Assembly: GCA_945492685.1 (NCBI GenBank)
Contig: CALYUZ010000042.1
Span: 1-6,816, forward strand
DNA: 6,816 bases
DNA from: an uncultured Methanomassiliicoccaceae archaeon
GTDB taxonomy: Archaea > Thermoplasmatota > Thermoplasmata > Methanomassiliicoccales > Methanomethylophilaceae
Direction: 5' to 3'
The notes below the pieces were generated by a model. The model was not told the DNA's origin and searched no databases. It saw only the letters and a program-made list of their open reading frames with translations. A program made the position numbers and the translations under genes. Position 1 is the stretch's first letter. Each line of letters opens with the position of its first letter. This document shows, in pieces, positions 1-6,046 of the stretch.

Positions 1-979
1 CGATGGCGTTCTTGACCTGGGGCATCCTGGAGGATCCTCCGACGAGGACGACCTCGTCGATGTCTGCCATGGTGAACTCCTTGGAGGCCAGGACCTTGTC
101 GATGACCTCGACGGTCTTCTGGATGAGTCCGGCAGATGCCGCCTCGAACTCGTCACGGGTGATGGTGTAGACGACCTTCTGTCCCTCGACTGTCAGGGTT
201 CCCTTGGTGGACTCCGCGGTTGAGAGCCTCTTCTTGATGGTCTCGGAGTCGTTGACGAGGCTCTGTCTGATCTCCTCGTCCTCGTCCAGTGTCTCGATGT
301 CCACTCCGGACTCCTCGGACACCTTCTCCTTGATGATCTTGGAGATGACGGCATCCCAGTCCTTTCCTCCGAGGAACCTCTCTCCGTCGGTGGCGACCGC
401 TGTGAATGCGCTGCCCTCGATCTCGAGGACGGTCACATCGAACGTTCCTCCTCCGAGGTCGTAGACGAGAACCCTCTTCTTGCCGTCTGCGGCGTTTCCG
501 AAACCGAAGGAGATGGCGGCGGCGGTGGGCTCGTTGATGACGGTGACGTCGTCCAGACCGGCGATGGTTCCGGCGGTCTTGGTGGCGTCCCTCTCGTTCT
601 GACCGAAGTAGGCGGGACAGGTGATGACTGCTTTCTTGACATCGCAGCCGTGGTTCTCGTTGAAGTCGTTGATCATCTTCCTGAGGATGACCGCCGAGAG
701 CATGATGGGGTTGTACTTCTCGCCGTCGATGTCGACTTCGTAGTCAGTTCCCATCTGCCTCTTGATGGCGGTGATGATCCTCTCAGGGGGATACATCATT
801 GCCATGTCCTTGGCGGGTGATCCGACGATGATCTCGCCGTTCTCGTTGAAGAGGATGACTGAGGGTGTTGTGTCTTCTTGCTCGAAGTTCTTCTCCACAA
901 CAGGGTCCCCATCCTCGTCGATATATGCAAGGCACGAATAGGTCGTACCGAGGTCGATACCGATGCAATACTCACTCAT
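1..979 (-). CDS. dnaK: Hsp70/DnaK-family chaperone, N-terminal ATPase domain (C-terminus beyond left edge)
   Basis: This is the first 326 residues of an Hsp70; the frame is open to base 1. Hsp70s are cytosolic ATPases that bind and release unfolded clients under control of J-proteins and GrpE. The nucleotide-binding motifs are all visible: phosphate-1 GIDLGTT (residues 7-13, Asp9), the catalytic Lys in AIKRQMG (Lys73), INEPTAAAISFG (148-159, Glu150), phosphate-2 YDLGGGTF (173-180, Asp174) and the adenosine motif VGGSSRMPQV (313-322). The ATPase domain should therefore be active. It differs from housekeeping DnaK at several conserved sites: CPAYFGQNER (121-130) instead of the usual VPAYF-N-QR form, and LGGKDWD (203-209) instead of LGGEDFD. 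These variants are typical of a divergent Hsp70 subfamily. The substrate-binding domain lies outside the window. The ATG at 979 overlaps the upstream stop as ATGA and has a strong AGGAGG 7 nt upstream. The symbol denotes the family; orthology to housekeeping DnaK is doubtful. Confidence 0.93.
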   Translation of the reverse strand, partial: MSEYCIGIDLGTTYSCLAYIDEDGDPVVEKNFEQEDTTPSVILFNENGEIIVGSPAKDMAMMYPPERIITAIKRQMGTDYEVDIDGEKYNPIMLSAVILRKMINDFNENHGCDVKKAVITCPAYFGQNERDATKTAGTIAGLDDVTVINEPTAAAISFGFGNAADGKKRVLVYDLGGGTFDVTVLEIEGSAFTAVATDGERFLGGKDWDAVISKIIKEKVSEESGVDIETLDEDEEIRQSLVNDSETIKKRLSTAESTKGTLTVEGQKVVYTITRDEFEAASAGLIQKTVEVIDKVLASKEFTMADIDEVVLVGGSSRMPQVKNAI

Positions 980-1782
980 TCTTCTTCCTCCTGTCTCTCG
1001 GTTTCCTTTTCTTCGGATTTCTTGTCTGAAGCTGTTTCGGAAGTAGTTTCATCGGCCTTCGCTGCCTCGGTGTACCTGTAGATCGTGACCTTCTCCTTCA
1101 GGAGGACCTTGTTCCCGATCTTGTATCCGTCCGAGAGCCTCTCGGCGATCATACCGTTCTTCTCCTCGTCATCGGTCGGTACCACACCGATGATCCTCTG
1201 GTGGAGTGTGTTGAGTCTGTCGTAGGGGAAGGGTCCGATGTAGACCCCTCCGTCAGAGAGGATGTTCTCCATGTCGACGCTGTATGCCTCGAAGGATGAC
1301 AGCACATCTTCCGCTGTCATGTCCTTGATGCGTTCCCTCATGCCCTGGCAGAGCTTGAAGAAGTCCTCCCTCATAACGGCGATCTGTTCCATCGCCTTCA
1401 CCAGGTTCTTGTTGGACATGTCCGCATCCCTCTTGTCGATCGATGCGGTGAGCGTCTTCATCTGCTCCCTGGATGTGAGGTAGGCGGACATGTCGGGCAT
1501 CTCGACCTTGACGGGCTGGGGCTCCGAGGGTTCGGGCTCCCTGTCCTTCAGGTCCTCCAGGATGTATCTGATCTTCAGGAGCTCGCTGCGGATCTCCTTC
1601 ATATCCTCGTTCTCCGGAGCGGGTTCGGTGACATCGATCGAGACCTCCCCCTCCTCCTCGGGTCCGCGAACCTCCTCGGTGCTCTCCCCGATCCTCTCGG
1701 AGATGTCCACGGGGATCTCCCCGGCACCCTCCTTGATCGTGAATCCGTTCACGAGGAAGTTCTTGATCTTGTTCTCGTTCAT
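976..1782 (-). CDS. grpE: GrpE-like nucleotide exchange factor, divergent, with acidic extensions
   Basis: 268 residues. The C-terminal half matches the GrpE pattern: a helical region (about 105-175, including MEQIAVMREDFFKLC), then a beta-wing-like segment with IIGVVPTDDEEKNG (197-210) and RLSDGYKIGNKVLLKEKVTI (215-234). This corresponds to the GrpE features 'VPSDD..TV' and 'GY.L..RVLRPA.V.V'. GrpE dimers open the Hsp70 nucleotide cleft and release ADP. The Hsp70 gene lies immediately downstream with a 4-nt ATGA overlap, which supports this role. The protein is longer than usual GrpE (about 180-200 residues). It has an acidic, proline-rich N-terminal stretch (about 20-100) and a charged Glu/Lys tail (about 240-268) ending in EEEE. 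The paired coiled coil is shorter and broken compared with textbook GrpE. An earlier in-frame ATG at 1875 exists, but ATG 1782 has AGGGAGGG 6 nt upstream and couples to the preceding stop, so it is preferred. The symbol denotes family only. Confidence 0.82.
   Translation of the reverse strand: MNENKIKNFLVNGFTIKEGAGEIPVDISERIGESTEEVRGPEEEGEVSIDVTEPAPENEDMKEIRSELLKIRYILEDLKDREPEPSEPQPVKVEMPDMSAYLTSREQMKTLTASIDKRDADMSNKNLVKAMEQIAVMREDFFKLCQGMRERIKDMTAEDVLSSFEAYSVDMENILSDGGVYIGPFPYDRLNTLHQRIIGVVPTDDEEKNGMIAERLSDGYKIGNKVLLKEKVTIYRYTEAAKADETTSETASDKKSEEKETERQEEEE
987..992 (-). promoter_or_regulatory. Shine-Dalgarno for the Hsp70 gene, with ATGA overlap
   Basis: The minus strand reads AGGAGG with a 7-nt spacer to the ATG at 979. 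It lies inside the end of the GrpE-like gene, where it encodes part of the acidic tail. The ATG and the upstream TGA share bases (976-979), so translational coupling is expected. Confidence 0.85.
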
Positions 1783-3029
1783 CTGAGTCCCTCCCTGTTG
1801 AGCAGCCATATGAACGGGTCCTCGACCCTTATCGGCGAAACACCTCTGGGCAGGCTGCTCCCCACAGGGTTGCATCCGAGGGCCGAGACGGCGAAGAAGC
1901 AGTGCTCCTTGAAGCCGTTGACCATCTGGATGAAGTTCTCCCCGAGGGCCCTCCTCAGATATTCGGAGAGCTCGGCATCGATCTGGAGGAAGTTCTCCTC
2001 GTCGTATTTTCCGTGCTCCCTGGGGATGAACACCGATGCGTTCCTACCGAACAGAACCTTGTCCTCCTCCTCGTTCTCGGCGTTCTTCATGAGCACGTCG
2101 CACTTGGTGAGGCAGACCGCCAACGGTATGTCGATCTTGTCCTTGGACCTGATCTTCTTCTTTCCGCGGATGGTCTGGCAGATGTTGTTCAGTATATCGG
2201 AGACATCAGGCCCCACCGGGGGCTTGTTCTCCACGTTGATCCTGCTGTTGATGTACTTGACCTGGAGCGGGTCCACCAGGTACACGATGCCCGCCGCGTT
2301 CGTTATGAAGGCATCCATGCTCAGCGAGGATATCTTCCCGCTCGAGGTGAGGTCCTCCCCGGCCGTGTCGAAGAATGCGAAGGTGTAGACCTTCGGCCTC
2401 TCCTCGTCGAACAGCCTTAGGTAGTAGATCAGCGGCTCGCGGGATTCGTTGGATATGTCGAACGATTTGGTGGGCAGCAGCTTCCTCTTCTCCTCGAAGA
2501 GGCGGCGGTAGTACATGTCCCTGTAGCGGAGGGTGGTGCTGTCGTTGGCCGCATGGAGCACTCCGTCGAACTCGCTGGACACGTAGTTCTTCAGCTGGTT
2601 GATCAGCACGGCGATGTAGTGGCTCTTACCCACACCCTTCGGTCCCAGGATGACGAAGATGTTGTTCCCGTCCTCCTCGGCTCCCGGAGGGATGTTGTTG
2701 TGGCAGATGGGGCACACCCTGGTGTACACCGGACGTTTGCACACATCGCAGAGTCCCGAGGAGTTCCTGATGATGTGCTGTTTGGCTATCACCGCATCGG
2801 GTCCGTCGGGATCCTTGCCGTAGTAGCGGCTCTTCTCCAGGTCTATCTCGGAGAGTCCGTCCCTGGAGATGTACTTCTTCGCATCCACGTTCTTCATGCT
2901 GAATGCCGCGGAGGCGAAGGATCTGGCGCATGTCGGTCCCGTGCACACATAGTGGACGTCGTTCAGGTCTATCCTGCTGAAGCAGTATGGGCAGACATAG
3001 TCGATCGCGTTCTTGTCCTTCCTTGCCAT
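1779..3029 (-). CDS. Zinc-ribbon TRAFAC-type GTPase
   Basis: 416 residues, no signal peptide or membrane segment, so probably cytosolic. Two treble-Cys-pair metal sites come first: Cys13/Cys16 with Cys29/Cys34, and Cys94/Cys97 with Cys106/Cys109. The GTPase domain follows: Walker A GPKGVGKS (129-136), Walker B/G3 FFDTAGED (219-226, Asp221 and Gly224), LVDPLQ (251-256), the G4 motif LTKCD (307-311, a TKxD form of NKxD) and a G5-like VSALG (381-385). The end has DPFIWLL (404-410). The nucleotide-binding residues are intact, so GTP binding and hydrolysis are expected. The overall pattern (DTAGED, then a hydrophobic strand ending in DP, and a C-terminal 'DP.IWLL') resembles the TRAFAC-like GTPases found in bacterial conflict and signalling operons (double-GTPase-type families). 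That subfamily placement is from memory and is tentative. The start at 3029 has AGGAGGG 6 nt upstream and lies 1 nt after the previous stop. The stop overlaps the GrpE-like start (ATGA). Confidence 0.92.
   Translation of the reverse strand: MARKDKNAIDYVCPYCFSRIDLNDVHYVCTGPTCARSFASAAFSMKNVDAKKYISRDGLSEIDLEKSRYYGKDPDGPDAVIAKQHIIRNSSGLCDVCKRPVYTRVCPICHNNIPPGAEEDGNNIFVILGPKGVGKSHYIAVLINQLKNYVSSEFDGVLHAANDSTTLRYRDMYYRRLFEEKRKLLPTKSFDISNESREPLIYYLRLFDEERPKVYTFAFFDTAGEDLTSSGKISSLSMDAFITNAAGIVYLVDPLQVKYINSRINVENKPPVGPDVSDILNNICQTIRGKKKIRSKDKIDIPLAVCLTKCDVLMKNAENEEEDKVLFGRNASVFIPREHGKYDEENFLQIDAELSEYLRRALGENFIQMVNGFKEHCFFAVSALGCNPVGSSLPRGVSPIRVEDPFIWLLNREGLR
1789..1796 (-). promoter_or_regulatory. Shine-Dalgarno for the GrpE-like gene, with ATGA overlap
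   Basis: The minus strand reads AGGGAGGG with a 6-nt spacer to the ATG at 1782. It supports that start over the in-frame ATG at 1875. Stop and start overlap as ATGA (1779-1782). Confidence 0.82.
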
Positions 3030-3030
3030 C

Positions 3031-6000
3031 TCAATCCCTCCTGTACAGCGGGTGCACGAACCTGTAGAGGTAGTAGTTCTCCTCGTTGTCGAAGAACAGC
3101 CTCATCCTCTTGATGTCGCCGATCTTGCCCTTGGGGATCGTTATCTGGGCGGCGCCTCCGGACAGTCTGACCGTCTGGTCGGACCTCCACACCACCTCTC
3201 CGTCGCATCTCTTCAGGGGTATGCCCACATCGACCTGGACGGCGATGATCTGGGGCAGTTCCGTCACGGACTTGTCGGTGGTGATCTCCAGTGTTGTTCC
3301 CGAACGGTCCTCCTTCACGTTGTACCTGACCTTCTTGCATTCGGCGGAGTACACATCCACCGCCAGTCCCCTGGAGGGGATGTCCTCGTCGCCCACCCTG
3401 TATATGGCGAAGATGTTGAGGCACTTCTTCACGGACTTCCCCATGGGAATCCTGATGAGCTTCTCCTCCTGGTATTCCTCGCGCCTGACGGTGAGGATCT
3501 CCGCATTCACATCGTTGAGGTCCCTGACCTCGTTGTTGGATATGACGACCTTGGCCTCGATGGCCTCCGGGGGCCAGATCATGGTGAGGATGCAGTCCCT
3601 GTTGCTGAGGGTGGTCTTGACATCGCGGAAGGGCTTGACGTTGGCGACCATCGCCTCCGTACCCTTCACACCCATCTTTCCGCGGGGGATGATGGGGTAC
3701 ACGTACTGGACGGCGCCGTCCGGAAGCATGAACCTGGCCCCGTCGGCGTATTCCTGTATTGGTTCCACCTTGGTCATCCACGAGCGGATGTCATCCATCT
3801 TCACCAGCTTGCCGGGTATGGAGATCCTCTTGGGTGTGATGTACAGGTCCACCTGCTCCTTCGTAGACCATTTGGCCGTGAAGCTTCCGTCGGACTTGTT
3901 CCATCTGATCTGCATATCCTTCACGGGCTGCGGGGCATCCACGGGGACCGCCGCGAACATGTTGCCCGCCGACCTCTCCACGCGGTTGCGCGCCTCGTAT
4001 TCGGCGACGAAGAGGTAGTAGTACTTCTTCCCGCCAGTGAGTCCCGTGTCGTCGTAGACCGTCTCTCCGTTGAGGGCGATCTCTATGCCCGTGCCGTTGC
4101 CGGAGGAGTCCTCGGTCCTCCACAGACGCACCCTCGTGCATCCGCGGGGCTTCTCGTACATTATCCTGAGTCCCCCGTCGATGGGTTCGATGTGGACGTT
4201 CTCCACTTCCGAGAGGATCATGATGGGTCCAATGTGGGCTCCTTCCCTGGACAGCACGCCCCAGCGCTTGGAGTACACGGAGTAGTAGTACTCGACACCG
4301 GGCTCCACCGTCCTGTCGTTGAAGGATGTGGAGGGGATCTCGGCTATGGGGCGGGTGTCCTCGGTTATGTTGGACGGCAGGGAGTTCCTCTCCCTGTATA
4401 TGCAGTAGGTGACGTTGGCGCTGTCCGCGGGGGGCTCGAACTTCAGCAGGAAGTTCTTCTCCCCGATCCTTCCGATGGGGTCGGCGGGACCCTGGGGAGG
4501 CTGCTCCCTGAGCTTGTTCCTGGCGGTGGGGTGGTCGGAGCACATCTCCACTGCGCTCACGTACTGGGCCATGCGCTGGTCCCTGGTCTCCGCGACGGCC
4601 GCCTTCTGGCAGTACATCTCCGCGGCGTCGAAGTGCCTCCTCGCATCCTCGTACCTGTGCTTGAGCTCCGGGTCCTCCTTGAGGATCTCGGGATACTGCT
4701 CGATCAGGGACTCGGTCGCGGTCTTGACATCGAAGAACCTCTTCTTGTTGTAGGAGTCCCCGATGTTCTTGGTCATGGACATGACCGACGTCTGCGCCTT
4801 GGTGAGCTGTCCCTGGAGGCTGTTCAGGCCGGGATAGGATGCGAAGGTGTCCCTGAGGTTGTTGAGGTCCTTCTCAGCCCTGGTCAGATGGCCTCCCTGG
4901 ATGTTCATCCTGAAGCTCATCTCCAGGCTCTTCGCCTTCTGCATCCCCTCCTTGAAGTCGAATCCGCACTTGATGCAGCGGGAGTTGTTGGATTGCTGGG
5001 GGGTGTTGCATGCGGGGCACACGGTCTTGAAGTTCTTGCCGCAGGCGGGACAGAAGGATGTGTCGGGGCCGGCGGGGACCATGTGTCCGCACTCGGGGCA
5101 TCTCATCATGCTGCTGTCCGCATGGGAGAAGTTGGCCGCTATCTTCTTCTTGAAGCAGAACGCCTGCAGGATCTGGATGGCCATGGAGTTGTCCACCTCC
5201 CTCGTGAGGTGGACGCTCATGAGCTCGTCGATGTACTTGCGGGTGAGCTGCTGGTTGTTGTACTCCTCCTCTATGGTCTCCATCACCGGGACCAGTGCTT
5301 TGTTGCACTTCCCGTAGGAGATGAGGCTGGACAGTTCCTTGTCCGGTTCCAGGACCAGTTTCACGACCCTCAGGGTCTGGATGTAGGAGTCCTGTTCCGG
5401 GAGGATGTCGGGCCTGACGCTGTTCACCCTCTTGTCGCACACCTCGAAGGCGTTCCTGATCTGAGAAGGCGAGCTTCCGTCCGACAGGGGGTCCAGGTTG
5501 ATCTCCAGGTTGGGGTGGGTGATTAGGTTGTTGAGAAGCTCTATGGGTGAATAGACATCCACACCCCTCAGTCCCTTGTAGGCGTTCAGGACCTTGTCGC
5601 TGACCGGCTTCGGGGGCTGTCCCTCCTTCACACCGGCGAGCTTCACTATGTCCGCCTTGGTCACTCCCTCCCAGTGGAGCTTCTTGGCGAAGGGTTCCGC
5701 GACACCGGGGAGGACGAGGTACGTCCCGTCGGTCAGGATCACGCAGTCCTGCCTGATCTTCTGTGCCTTCCCCTTGAGCTCCTGTGCCGCCTCCGTGAAC
5801 TCCCTGCGCCTGAGGAGCGGGTCCTTCATCACCCTCTCCATGTCGGCGGTGGCGTTCACGAGCCTCTCGGCCTTGAAGCGCTGCTCGGTGTCGTTCTGCT
5901 TGTTCCTGCTCTCGTTGGCCCATTTTCCCTTCTTGGTCTCGATCTTCTTGAGGATGGCCTCGACCGTGTAGCTCGTCTCCTTGAGCGGATTGAGCCCGAG

Positions 6001-6033
6001 GAGCTGACAGTAGTTGTTCCTCTTGTCTGCCAT
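3031..6033 (-). CDS. Large J-like / double zinc ribbon / FN3-like repeat scaffold protein
   Basis: 1000 residues with no signal peptide or transmembrane segment. Residues about 6-85 (NYCQLLGLNP, then KKIETKKGKWANES, then ATADMERVMKDPLLRRREF) have the layout of a J-domain, with the 'LLGL.P' start and 'VM.DP..R..' end. There is no HPD tripeptide, so it cannot be assumed to stimulate Hsp70 ATPase. Residues 86-300 are mixed and mostly helical, with no family recognised. Two zinc ribbons follow: Cys312/Cys315 with Cys328/Cys331, and Cys339/Cys342 with Cys353/Cys356. Residues 365-510 are helical and TPR-like in character. From about 525 to the end there are several beta domains of fibronectin-III type. 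The first two are best supported, with VEPGVEYYYSVYSKRWGVLS (577-596) and LTGGKKYYYLFVAEYEARN (665-683) as the typical F-strand and turn. The ATG at 6033 is the only start after an in-frame TAG and has only a weak ribosome binding site. Likely role: adaptor or scaffold for the neighbouring Hsp70s and GTPase (inference). Confidence 0.9.
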   Translation of the reverse strand: MADKRNNYCQLLGLNPLKETSYTVEAILKKIETKKGKWANESRNKQNDTEQRFKAERLVNATADMERVMKDPLLRRREFTEAAQELKGKAQKIRQDCVILTDGTYLVLPGVAEPFAKKLHWEGVTKADIVKLAGVKEGQPPKPVSDKVLNAYKGLRGVDVYSPIELLNNLITHPNLEINLDPLSDGSSPSQIRNAFEVCDKRVNSVRPDILPEQDSYIQTLRVVKLVLEPDKELSSLISYGKCNKALVPVMETIEEEYNNQQLTRKYIDELMSVHLTREVDNSMAIQILQAFCFKKKIAANFSHADSSMMRCPECGHMVPAGPDTSFCPACGKNFKTVCPACNTPQQSNNSRCIKCGFDFKEGMQKAKSLEMSFRMNIQGGHLTRAEKDLNNLRDTFASYPGLNSLQGQLTKAQTSVMSMTKNIGDSYNKKRFFDVKTATESLIEQYPEILKEDPELKHRYEDARRHFDAAEMYCQKAAVAETRDQRMAQYVSAVEMCSDHPTARNKLREQPPQGPADPIGRIGEKNFLLKFEPPADSANVTYCIYRERNSLPSNITEDTRPIAEIPSTSFNDRTVEPGVEYYYSVYSKRWGVLSREGAHIGPIMILSEVENVHIEPIDGGLRIMYEKPRGCTRVRLWRTEDSSGNGTGIEIALNGETVYDDTGLTGGKKYYYLFVAEYEARNRVERSAGNMFAAVPVDAPQPVKDMQIRWNKSDGSFTAKWSTKEQVDLYITPKRISIPGKLVKMDDIRSWMTKVEPIQEYADGARFMLPDGAVQYVYPIIPRGKMGVKGTEAMVANVKPFRDVKTTLSNRDCILTMIWPPEAIEAKVVISNNEVRDLNDVNAEILTVRREEYQEEKLIRIPMGKSVKKCLNIFAIYRVGDEDIPSRGLAVDVYSAECKKVRYNVKEDRSGTTLEITTDKSVTELPQIIAVQVDVGIPLKRCDGEVVWRSDQTVRLSGGAAQITIPKGKIGDIKRMRLFFDNEENYYLYRFVHPLYRRD
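3036..3042 (-). promoter_or_regulatory. Shine-Dalgarno for the GTPase gene
   Basis: The minus strand reads AGGAGGG with a 6-nt spacer to the ATG at 3029. It sits in the last codons (Arg-Arg-Asp) of the scaffold gene, whose TGA ends 1 nt before the GTPase start. Confidence 0.85.
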
Positions 6034-6046
6034 GGCCTATCACTGA
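6034..6046 (-). promoter_or_regulatory. 13-nt junction before the scaffold gene, weak ribosome site
   Basis: Between the TGA of the Hsp70-VWA gene (6047-6049) and the ATG at 6033 there is no AGGAGG. Only a GTGAT (6039-6043), which could pair with an extended anti-SD, and an AGG further on are visible. Translation of the scaffold probably depends on ribosomes arriving from the upstream gene (inference). Confidence 0.5.

Noticed and set aside
1783..1875. N-terminal extension of the GrpE-like protein to ATG 1875
   Set aside because: It would overlap the GTPase gene by about 97 nt. The ATG at 1782 has AGGGAGGG and an ATGA overlap.
2969..3781. 270-codon minus-strand frame overlapping the scaffold and GTPase genes
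   Set aside because: Arg/Gly/His-rich shadow in another frame. It would overlap the well-supported junction at 3029-3031.
3013..5526. 837-codon open frame on the plus strand
   Set aside because: It lies antisense to the scaffold gene, whose domains and cysteine motifs are convincing. The translation is His/Val/Gly/Leu-rich with no recognisable motif, and it results from GC-rich codon structure.
4874..6043. 389-codon minus-strand frame starting at GTG 6043
   Set aside because: It is a frame-shifted shadow of the scaffold gene, low-complexity Arg/Gly/Gln/Pro-rich, with no domain signature.
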